Positions 26,807-33,010 of a stretch of 34,618 nucleotides of DNA are shown one piece after another. The notes below the pieces were generated by a model. That model saw nothing but the letters and a program-made list of their open reading frames with translations, searched no databases and was not told the DNA's origin. The stretch covers positions 1 through 34,618 of the forward strand of contig JAFADP010000198.1 in assembly GCA_023424785.1 (NCBI GenBank), in the 5' to 3' direction. The stretch comes from Bacillota bacterium (GTDB lineage: Bacteria > Bacillota > Clostridia > Clostridiales > Clostridiaceae). Made by a program: the position numbers and the translations under genes. Numbering within the stretch: the first letter of the stretch is position 1; each line of letters begins with the position of its first letter.

Positions 26807-27233
26807 ACTCTATAATTTCTGCATTTTTATTAGTTTCAGCTATTATATAGAAGCCTTGTAGTCTAATAGCATGAGCAATTACACTTAAAAGATAAGAATC
26901 AGCTACTTGAACATAAGCAGGAATATAGAAATTTTCATTATCATTAGAATTTCTAGAACTTTTTTCATTAACTCTATCTACTGCAACTACCCATAGTAAT
27001 ATATAACCTATTAATATTAGACTTTGTCCATATAATGCTGCTTCATCTGGATGTTTTCCACCAGTGTTTATTTCTAAAGCCTCTAAAATATCTAGGTTAG
27101 CAGCATCATAAAAATCTAAGTAGCCCACAATTATAAATATAATTCCAAGTTGCTCTAAATGAGCAAGACTTATATCTAAGTTTTTAATATACTCTCTAAA
27201 TTCAGATAGTAAATAATTATCTGTATTCTCCAT
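26805..27233 (-). CDS. Unrecognised hydrophobic protein convergent with the paralogue pair
   Basis: A 142-residue protein of unknown function. Three hydrophobic segments are visible: about 28-39 (LGIIFIIVGYLD), 69-86 (GQSLILIGYILLWVVAV), and a weaker one near 108-133. It ends with a polar tail. The segment around LILIGYILL recalls YIILIGQII in the paralogue pair next door, so a distant relation is possible, but it is too short to prove. ATG 27233 is chosen, with GGAGA about 9 bases before it; a TTG at 27254 is in frame. It converges on the paralogue pair and leaves thiT behind it on the same strand, separated by a terminator. Confidence 0.72.
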   Translation of the reverse strand: MENTDNYLLSEFREYIKNLDISLAHLEQLGIIFIIVGYLDFYDAANLDILEALEINTGGKHPDEAALYGQSLILIGYILLWVVAVDRVNEKSSRNSNDNENFYIPAYVQVADSYLLSVIAHAIRLQGFYIIAETNKNAEIIE

Positions 27234-27274
27234 AGCATTTCTCCATAAAGTCAATTCATATTAATATATGATAA

Positions 27275-27320
27275 AAAAATAGTATGTTGCAAAAATAAAA
27301 TTTTACAACATACTATTTTT
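27275..27320. terminator. Strong terminator after thiT
   Basis: AAAAATAGTATGTTG (27275-27289) pairs perfectly with CAACATACTATTTTT (27306-27320). Read on the minus strand, it is followed by seven T residues, and it overlaps the thiT stop codon. Confidence 0.92.
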
Positions 27321-28005
27321 AAATTACGTTACCTTGAATTGATGATTTTTGATTTTTTATTATTTTGTTTAAAGGAATAAGTGCTAATATTACTATACAA
27401 ATTATTGCATCAGCACCTACCATTGGTCCATTAACAGCAGCTGAGTATACTAATTTGCCCATACCGTAATCTGCTGCATATTCTCCAAAGAAAACAACAC
27501 CAGAAATAAAGTGGCATATAAATTTTACAAAAAATGCTACAGCAGTACCTAGTATAGGTTTATTTCTAAAATAGCCAGCTAATCCAATTGCTACAGATGG
27601 TAGTGGATAATCAAAAAGTATTTGAACAGGATGCACAAAATATGGATCAAGGAATAAATTTAGAACTCCATATGCAAATCCAGCAAGCATTCCAACTTCA
27701 GGTCCATATATAAATGCTATTATTAGTAATGGAACCATACCACCTAATGTAACACTTCCTCCCATAGGGAAATGATAAATTCTTAAAACTTGCAGTATAC
27801 ATGCAATTGCTATAGCAATACCTATTCTTGAAATAATCTTTGCATCTAAATCTACCTTTTTAAATCTAAATAGTATAAAGATTAGTATTGCTAATCCTAT
27901 TATGCCAATTAAGGATGTTGGATTTCCAAATATAGTTTGAAATTTATCTGAAAATCCAGTGAAATAATCTTGAAATCTTTCAACCCAATCAGTAAAAATA
28001 TTCAT
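27319..28005 (-). CDS. thiT: Thiamine-specific ECF transporter S component
   Basis: A 228-residue membrane protein with about six helices, recognised as ThiT, the thiamine-binding subunit that joins the shared energy-coupling-factor module for import. The pattern YHFPMGGSVTLGGMVPLL, then YGPEVGMLAGFAYGVLN, is characteristic of ThiT, and HFISGVVFFGEYA is its later conserved stretch. Family length is usually somewhat shorter (about 180-200); here the extra residues are at the N-terminus, with one added hydrophobic segment. The ATG follows TAGGAGG by 7 bases on the minus strand. A TPP riboswitch upstream confirms the link to thiamine and implies shut-off when TPP is plentiful. Confidence 0.94.
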   Translation of the reverse strand: MNIFTDWVERFQDYFTGFSDKFQTIFGNPTSLIGIIGLAILIFILFRFKKVDLDAKIISRIGIAIAIACILQVLRIYHFPMGGSVTLGGMVPLLIIAFIYGPEVGMLAGFAYGVLNLFLDPYFVHPVQILFDYPLPSVAIGLAGYFRNKPILGTAVAFFVKFICHFISGVVFFGEYAADYGMGKLVYSAAVNGPMVGADAIICIVILALIPLNKIIKNQKSSIQGNVI

Positions 28006-28036
28006 AAAAAAAACCTCCTAACAAATATGCTAGGAG
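28006..28036 (-). promoter_or_regulatory. Expression platform of the thiT riboswitch: hairpin containing the ribosome site
   Basis: On the minus strand CTCCTA (28031-28036) pairs with TAGGAG (28015-28020), followed by G and seven T residues. The second arm is also the thiT ribosome site. The hairpin could end transcription, hide the ribosome site, or both. Confidence 0.75.
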
Positions 28037-28068
28037 ATGTAAACGGCAAGATAAATTATTATATTTAT

Positions 28069-28156
28069 AATTGCTTTCCTACGCTGGTATTAACCAGATC
28101 AGGTATAAGGGTTAATGAAAAATCATCTCTCAGCCATATAGGCACCCCTAGCATTT
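28069..28156 (-). ncRNA. TPP (THI-box) riboswitch aptamer
   Basis: On the minus strand the conserved blocks appear in order: GGGGTGCC, then GGCTGAGA, then ACCTGATCTGG, TAATACCAG and CGTAGGAAAG. These are the pyrimidine- and pyrophosphate-sensing helices of the TPP class. The closing helix pairs AATGCT at the 5' end with AGCAATT at the 3' end. The 5' strand CTAGCATTT (complement of 28148-28156) is also complementary to CCTAGCAT in the downstream hairpin, giving a mutually exclusive fold. Confidence 0.97.
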
Positions 28157-28175
28157 ATATTCTTCTAATGAGTCC

Positions 28176-28204
28176 ATTTTATTACAATTTTCGAAGAAAG
28201 TCAA
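28176..28204 (-). promoter_or_regulatory. Promoter of thiT
   Basis: On the minus strand TTGACT (28199-28204), an exact 17-base spacer and TAAAAT (28176-28181). Transcription would start close to the first base of the TPP aptamer. Confidence 0.72.
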
Positions 28205-28247
28205 ATATTATTTATGAATAATGATTATTATTTAATATATGTATAAG

Positions 28248-28275
28248 TATTATTTTTTTAACATAACATTATAAT
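28248..28275 (+). promoter_or_regulatory. Possible promoter of the LacI-family gene
   Basis: TATAAT at 28270-28275 with a weak GTATTA at 28248-28253 and a 16-base spacer. The leader would be about 118 bases, with the small reading frame at 28312. Confidence 0.35.
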
Positions 28276-28311
28276 ACTGAAATTTTTAAAATATAATACA
28301 GGAGCTTATTT

Positions 28312-28350
28312 ATGAAAATGGGAAATTCATTAATATTCACTTTAAATTAA
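28312..28350 (+). CDS. Possible 12-residue leader peptide upstream of the LacI-family gene
   Basis: ATG 28312 follows CAGGAG by 7 bases, a proper ribosome site, and a stop falls at 28348-28350, giving the peptide MKMGNSLIFTLN. Its last third lies inside the left arm of the long inverted repeat that follows. A translating ribosome would therefore disturb that hairpin. It could be a leader peptide in an attenuation device; without comparative data, chance cannot be excluded. Confidence 0.45.
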   Translation: MKMGNSLIFTLN

Positions 28351-28382
28351 TTATGTAATATAATTAATTTAAAATGAATATT
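28332..28382 (+). repeat. 21-base inverted repeat before the LacI-family gene
   Basis: The arms 28332-28352 and 28362-28382 are complementary at 20 of 21 positions, separated by nine bases. The right arm runs into TTTTT, so the hairpin could be an attenuator. It could instead be an operator for a dimeric regulator, possibly the LacI-type protein itself. It ends only a few bases before the ribosome site AGTGAGG. Confidence 0.8.
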
Positions 28383-28399
28383 TTTAGTGAGGTTTTAAT

Positions 28400-29419
28400 A
28401 TGAAAGTTACTATAAAAGATGTAGCTAGAGAAGCAAATGTAGCTACATCTACAGTTTCAAGGGTTTTATCAAATAGCAGTAAGATTAGTGAAGCAACAAA
28501 ACAAAAAGTAAATGAAGCCATAAAAAAGTTAAATTATACTCCTAATATAGTAGCAAGGGGATTAGCAAATAGAAAAACGAGAATATTAGCAGTTGTATTA
28601 CCGCAAGGTGCAGATGAATTATTTGCAAATCCATTTTTTACTCAGGCTATGAAAGGAATTAGTATTTGTGCTCAAAGAGAAGATTATTATATTATGTATG
28701 CATTTAAAGACAATAAGGATGAAGGGTGGTTAAAGAAATTTACACAAAGTAATTTAGTAGATGGAATTTGTCTATTTAATGCAAGAGATAATGATGAGGA
28801 TATTAATTATTTAAGAGATATTAGTTTTCCATTTGTTATAATTGGTAGACCGGAAAATGTAGAAGATGTAAATAATATAAATGATTTATTGTGGGTAGAT
28901 AATGATAATTTTGAAGCTATGTACAAGCTTACACAAAGATTAATAGATATGGGACATAAAGAAGTAGGGTTTGTAGGGGCTAAAGAATACTTAAATGTGG
29001 AAAAGGATAGACTTGAAGGATATAAGCAAGGGCTATTTAGTAGAGGTATTTTGCTAAATAATGATATTATTTATGAAATGAATGATTTTGCAGAAAATGA
29101 AGGTTATTTAGCAGCAAAGGAATTATTGAAAAATAAATGTATAACAGCAATATTAGCAGCAGATGATCTTTTAGCAATAGGGATTCAAAGGTATCTACTA
29201 GAAAATAATTTAAATAATATAGCAGTTGTAGGATTTAATAATACATTTTTGGGATTATATCAAAAAACACCTTTAGCATCAGTAGATATTAATTCAGAAT
29301 CATTAGGTTTTTATGCCACAAAGCTTTTAATTGATAACTTAGAAAATAAAGAAGATAAAAGAAATTTTTATATTATTGATACTAAACTTATTGAAAGAGA
29401 ATCTCTATTTCTCAAATAG
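28400..29419 (+). CDS. LacI-family transcriptional regulator
   Basis: A 339-residue LacI/GalR regulator. Residues 1-22 form the helix-turn-helix (TIKDVAREANVATSTVSRVL), followed by the hinge motif YTPNIVARGL. The rest is a periplasmic-binding-protein-like sugar-sensing domain, with ILAADDLLAIGIQ and VVGFNNT as conserved elements. Length is typical. It would bind operators and respond to a sugar or sugar phosphate. Glucokinase is encoded 261 bases downstream on the same strand with no terminator between, so glucose or oligosaccharide use is the likely theme. Its own leader carries an inverted repeat and a possible leader peptide. The effector is unknown. Confidence 0.93.
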   Translation: MKVTIKDVAREANVATSTVSRVLSNSSKISEATKQKVNEAIKKLNYTPNIVARGLANRKTRILAVVLPQGADELFANPFFTQAMKGISICAQREDYYIMYAFKDNKDEGWLKKFTQSNLVDGICLFNARDNDEDINYLRDISFPFVIIGRPENVEDVNNINDLLWVDNDNFEAMYKLTQRLIDMGHKEVGFVGAKEYLNVEKDRLEGYKQGLFSRGILLNNDIIYEMNDFAENEGYLAAKELLKNKCITAILAADDLLAIGIQRYLLENNLNNIAVVGFNNTFLGLYQKTPLASVDINSESLGFYATKLLIDNLENKEDKRNFYIIDTKLIERESLFLK

Positions 29420-29480
29420 TAAAAAATGGTTGGATAGTTGCGTTAAGGAGAAAAATATATAAATAATATATATATTGGTA

Positions 29481-29509
29481 TTGTAAACATTTAAACAAGG
29501 TATTATAAG
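29481..29509 (+). promoter_or_regulatory. Possible glucokinase promoter with operator-like palindrome
   Basis: TTGTAA (29481-29486), a 17-base spacer and TATAAG (29504-29509). The near-palindrome TGTAAACATTTAAACA (29482-29497) overlaps the -35 and resembles cre/LacI-family operators, which share TGTAAAC-type half sites. The core CG of classical cre sites is absent. Confidence 0.4.
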
Positions 29510-29560
29510 ATAATAGAGCGAACCAAAGATAGACATACTTAAGTCTAAGATTCAATATTA

Positions 29561-29674
29561 ATGAATAAGGAATTGAATGTTGATAAATCTAATGTTATAT
29601 TTAATATAGACGGTTACATTGTTTCAGACCATTTTGGTGTGGAAGTAGAATTAGATGAAATGTTGGAGGTATAG
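29561..29674 (+). CDS. Possible 37-residue small protein upstream of glucokinase
   Basis: An ATG-to-stop frame of 38 codons ending 6 bases before the glucokinase ATG and covering its ribosome site. The product is acidic and looks protein-like (VIFNIDGYIVSDHFGVEVEL). No clear ribosome site precedes ATG 29561. Some Firmicutes have a small gene before glucokinase, such as yqgQ in Bacillus, but I see no clear match to it. If translated, it would couple with glucokinase. Reported as a candidate only. Confidence 0.4.
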   Translation: MNKELNVDKSNVIFNIDGYIVSDHFGVEVELDEMLEV

Positions 29675-29680
29675 GTTGTA

Positions 29681-30616
29681 ATGAAAGAATATTCAGTAGG
29701 AGTAGATATTGGAGGAACTACAGTAAAGCTAGGTGTATTCTCAATAAAAGGAGAATTACTTTTTAAGTGGGAAATACCAACTAGAACAGAAGAAAATGGT
29801 AAGTATATATTAGAAGATATTGTAGAATCATTAAAATCTAAATTAGATGAAAATCAAATAGATATTTCTAAAGTTGTTGGTATTGGAATTGGAGTACCAG
29901 GACCTGTTAGAGGCGATGGAGTTGTATTAAAATGTGTTAACCTTGGATGGGGAGTATTTAACGTAGAAGAAGAATTAAGCAAGTTAATTGGTTTACCTGT
30001 TAAGGCTGCAAATGATGCTAATATAGCTGCACTTGGAGAAGTATGGCAAGGTGGAGGAAAAGGATATAATAACATCATTATGGTTACTCTAGGAACTGGA
30101 GTAGGCGGAGGCGTTATTATAGATGGAAAAATCATTTCAGGAATTAATGGTGCTGGTGGAGAAATAGGACATATAAAAGTATGTAAAGATGAAACTGAAG
30201 TTTGTGGTTGTGGTAAAACTGGTTGCTTAGAACAATATGCTTCAGCAACAGGAGTAGTTAGAATAGCAAAGAATATGTTAAAAGAATCTAATGATGAATC
30301 AGTTCTTAGAGATATAGAAAATATTACAGCAAAAGATATTTTTGATGCAGCAAAAAATAATGATGAGATTGCATTAAAGGTAGTTGATATTTTTGCAGAG
30401 TATCTTGGAACAGCATTATCACATATTTCATGTGTATGTGATCCAGAGGTATTTGTAATTGGTGGAGGAGTATCAAGAGCAGGAAACATAATTATAGATA
30501 GCGTAAAAAGACATTATAAAGAAAATGCGTTCCATGCATCAAGAGAAACAAAATTTGAACTTGCAACTTTAGGTAATGATGCTGGAATATATGGTGGAGC
30601 TAAATTAGTTCAATAA
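29681..30616 (+). CDS. glk: ROK-family glucokinase
   Basis: A 311-residue sugar kinase of the ROK family, expected to phosphorylate glucose with ATP. The phosphate-binding motif DIGGTTVKLG (9-18), the sugar site NDANIAALGE (111-120) with catalytic D112, EIGH (161-164) and the zinc motif CGCGKTGCLE (175-184) are all present, as is typical of Firmicute glucokinase. Length is normal. Glucokinase is the most likely role, though ROK kinases for other hexoses look similar. GGAGG lies 11 bases before ATG 29681. It follows a LacI-family regulator and ends at a shared terminator. Confidence 0.92.
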   Translation: MKEYSVGVDIGGTTVKLGVFSIKGELLFKWEIPTRTEENGKYILEDIVESLKSKLDENQIDISKVVGIGIGVPGPVRGDGVVLKCVNLGWGVFNVEEELSKLIGLPVKAANDANIAALGEVWQGGGKGYNNIIMVTLGTGVGGGVIIDGKIISGINGAGGEIGHIKVCKDETEVCGCGKTGCLEQYASATGVVRIAKNMLKESNDESVLRDIENITAKDIFDAAKNNDEIALKVVDIFAEYLGTALSHISCVCDPEVFVIGGGVSRAGNIIIDSVKRHYKENAFHASRETKFELATLGNDAGIYGGAKLVQ

Positions 30617-30619
30617 TTA

Positions 30620-30656
30620 AAAAATGTGCTACAAGTTAAGTCTGTAGCACATTTTT
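30620..30656. terminator. Two-way terminator between glk and the ligase operon
   Basis: AAAAATGTGCTACA (30620-30633) pairs perfectly with TGTAGCACATTTTT (30643-30656). T runs flank it on both strands, and it serves both convergent units. Confidence 0.95.
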
Positions 30657-30657
30657 A

Positions 30658-32169
30658 CTAATTATATTTTCTTTTAATTTTTTTAGATGTAGTTTTTTCA
30701 AATTCACTGTCTCTAACTTTTAATTTTTGTATTTGTTTATATAATGGTAGAGATTTATTTAGTGTATCAACAAAGTTTTGTAATGTGTCATCTATATTTT
30801 TAATTCTCTTTTTCTCTGCATATTCAAGATTAGGGAAAATTTCAGCTTTTATTTTTCCATCTTCAGCATATACTAAAACTTCTTTTACTAATAGATTTGA
30901 AGAAAGCTTATTTTCAAGTTCTTCTGGAGATATATTTTCGCCATTACTTAAAATAATAAGATTTTTCTTTCTTCCTGTAATATATACGTACTTGTCTTCA
31001 TCAATGTAACCTAAATCACCAGTTTTTAGCCATCCATCTTCTAAGGCTTCACTAGTATTTTTATCATCTTTATAATAGCCTATCATAACACTAGGACCTT
31101 TAACCCATATTTCATCATTAACAATTTTACATTCAAAACTTGACAATAGTTTTCCAACAGAACCAATTTTATTTTCACATCCACAATTTGCAGCAATCAT
31201 AGGAGAGCATTCAGACATACCATACCCTTGAATTAACTCTATACCAAGGTCTTTGAACTTTCCAATAAGGTCAGGATTTAAATAGGCTCCGCCACTAAAA
31301 ATTTTTGTTACTTTTCCACCTAAGCCGTGTTTAGCCATAAGTTTAGGAAGACGATAAATTTTAAAGTATAGGGATTCTACAATCATAGGAACTAAAATCA
31401 GCATAGTTGGTTTATATAATGATAAATTCTTAGCTACGTGCATAATAGAATCATTTATACATACTGTAATACCAAGATAAATTCCAAGAAGTATTTCACA
31501 TGTAAAACAGTAAGCATGATGAATAGGGAGAACAGATAAAGTAACACCAGTTCCAGGCTCTACTCCCGTATCAAAAGCAGTCATATTATCACAAAGACTT
31601 TTATGAGTTAACATAACACCTTTACTTTTACCAGTAGTTCCAGAAGTAAATAGTATAGTACAACATTTATTAACATCAATATCAACTGAAAAATCAGAAT
31701 TACTTTCATCTAATAATTGTTTAAAAGAATAGGCATAATCAGAGTGTTCTAATTGAGAAATAGAAATACAGCACTCAACCTTGCTACAGTTATTTTTTAT
31801 GTTTTTTGCAGTATCTTCATGAGTTTTATCAAATACAAAGACAGAAGCATCAGACCTGTTAACAGCATCATATATTTCATCTGAAGATAAATCTTTATCT
31901 AAAGGAACAATTACACTATTACTATTAACAGTACCTAAGTAAGTAAGAATCCACTCATAAGAGGTAGTTCCTATAACAGCAATATGTTTTCCAAGTAAAT
32001 TTAATTTTTTTAATACATTACTAAATTTTCTAGAATCATTTCTCAAGTCAATAAAGGTTTTAGAATTTATTTTTTTATTTTCTTTATACTTATAAGCAAT
32101 TTTTTCGCCGTAAGAGTTTGCACCAAAGTCTACGAGCTCTTTTAGTGATTTTATTTTTAATAGATCCAT
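30658..32169 (-). CDS. AMP-dependent acyl ligase (acyl-CoA/acyl-ACP synthetase type)
   Basis: A 503-residue ANL-superfamily enzyme that activates a carboxylic acid as acyl-AMP and passes it to a thiol. Motifs in order: TSGTTGKSKG (175-184), GYGMSE (315-320), KTGDLG (382-387), GRKKNLIILSNGENISPEE (399-417) and the C-terminal catalytic lysine in TTSKKIKR (K497). The overall look is closer to long-chain acyl-CoA synthetases than to amino-acid adenylation domains, so a fatty or other aliphatic acid is the likely substrate. The gene overlaps the phosphopantetheinyl transferase gene by 13 bases. In this operon the thiol acceptor is probably the carrier protein rather than CoA, which is inference. 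It is the last gene before a terminator. Confidence 0.9.
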   Translation of the reverse strand: MDLLKIKSLKELVDFGANSYGEKIAYKYKENKKINSKTFIDLRNDSRKFSNVLKKLNLLGKHIAVIGTTSYEWILTYLGTVNSNSVIVPLDKDLSSDEIYDAVNRSDASVFVFDKTHEDTAKNIKNNCSKVECCISISQLEHSDYAYSFKQLLDESNSDFSVDIDVNKCCTILFTSGTTGKSKGVMLTHKSLCDNMTAFDTGVEPGTGVTLSVLPIHHAYCFTCEILLGIYLGITVCINDSIMHVAKNLSLYKPTMLILVPMIVESLYFKIYRLPKLMAKHGLGGKVTKIFSGGAYLNPDLIGKFKDLGIELIQGYGMSECSPMIAANCGCENKIGSVGKLLSSFECKIVNDEIWVKGPSVMIGYYKDDKNTSEALEDGWLKTGDLGYIDEDKYVYITGRKKNLIILSNGENISPEELENKLSSNLLVKEVLVYAEDGKIKAEIFPNLEYAEKKRIKNIDDTLQNFVDTLNKSLPLYKQIQKLKVRDSEFEKTTSKKIKRKYN

Positions 32170-32759
32170 TTAATATCCTCCCAATTAGTTACTTTACTAG
32201 CACTAGATTGACATAAAGATAATATATATTTATTTTTAATAACCCATTGCTTAAATTTATAGTCTTTTTTATTTGAAATAATATTATTATTTTTATCAAA
32301 TGAAAAACTTATATTGGAAAGGGGATAAGAGAGTCCCCTTCCAATAGCTTTTATATAACTTTCCTTTAATGTCCAAAAACGAAAGAATAGTTCATTATTT
32401 CTTTTTAAGTTGTTTAAGTTCTTTTCTTTGAATAGTATTTGTTCACTATATGATAGAATTTTATTAATAAAGTGAGATTTATATGGGCGAATATTTTCAA
32501 TGTCTATACCAACATTATATCTATCCAAAGTACATGCAACTAATCCTTCGCAATGACTTAAATTAAAGTAAAGTGATGGCATATTTATGAAAAATGGTTT
32601 TTCATAAGAAGTTTTACATATAATAAGAGAATTGAAGTCTATTTTAAGGCTTTCTTCAACTGCTATTTTCAATAGATCATATGATGTATTGTGTAGTTGT
32701 CTATTATATTCAATTTTAGAAATAGAATTGTCTCTTACAACTTCTTTTAACCAAATCAT
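32157..32759 (-). CDS. Sfp-type 4'-phosphopantetheinyl transferase
   Basis: A 200-residue Sfp/Gsp/HetI-type transferase that converts inactive apo-carrier proteins to holo form by adding phosphopantetheine from CoA to a serine. Key elements are FNLSHC (66-70), the metal motif GIDIE with D86 and E88, and FWTLKESYIKA (128-138) with E133 and K137. This is a little shorter than B. subtilis Sfp (224). It starts at ATG 32759, whose ATGA overlaps the carrier protein stop. A second primary-metabolism AcpS probably exists elsewhere; this one most likely serves the adjacent carrier. Confidence 0.93.
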   Translation of the reverse strand: MIWLKEVVRDNSISKIEYNRQLHNTSYDLLKIAVEESLKIDFNSLIICKTSYEKPFFINMPSLYFNLSHCEGLVACTLDRYNVGIDIENIRPYKSHFINKILSYSEQILFKEKNLNNLKRNNELFFRFWTLKESYIKAIGRGLSYPLSNISFSFDKNNNIISNKKDYKFKQWVIKNKYILSLCQSSASKVTNWEDIKWIY

Positions 32760-32986
32760 GCTACTAATGAAGACATATAATCTATAGCATCTTTAACAGT
32801 ATGAATTTTAACAACGTCAGCTTCATCAAATTCAATATTAAACTCAGCCTCTAATTCACCAAGTAAGCTCATAAAGTCATATGAGTTAAATCCTAAATCT
32901 CCTATAAACTTGCTATCTTCTGTAACTTCTATTCCATCTAATTCAACATAGTTTGAAATTATTTTAATTAACTTTTCTTTCATCAT
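32756..32986 (-). CDS. Stand-alone acyl or peptidyl carrier protein
   Basis: A 76-residue four-helix carrier protein. The attachment serine is S35 in DLGFNSYDF, where the more usual motif has Asp-Ser-Leu; here it is Asn-Ser-Tyr. The acidic second helix (GELEAEFNIEFDE) is typical for docking to partner enzymes. It is probably not the main fatty-acid carrier, because it lies with a condensation protein and its own transferase and lacks fab genes. AGGAGG precedes a double ATG (32986 and 32983). Its stop overlaps the next start by 4 bases (ATGA). Confidence 0.92.
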   Translation of the reverse strand: MMKEKLIKIISNYVELDGIEVTEDSKFIGDLGFNSYDFMSLLGELEAEFNIEFDEADVVKIHTVKDAIDYMSSLVA

Positions 32987-33010
32987 AAATACCTCCTAAA
33001 ACATAAAATA

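Noticed and set aside
27970..28221. Forward-strand reading frame of 83 codons over the thiT leader
   Set aside because: It lies antisense to the TPP riboswitch and thiT promoter and has no ribosome site; it is a by-product of the conserved RNA.
29854..30489. Long minus-strand reading frame inside glk
   Set aside because: It mirrors the glucokinase codons in an opposing frame, with a proline-rich, unlikely protein composition.
30658..32169. Amino-acid-activating NRPS adenylation domain
   Set aside because: The motif spacing and the general look fit acyl-CoA/acyl-ACP synthetases better, and no fused carrier or condensation domain is present.
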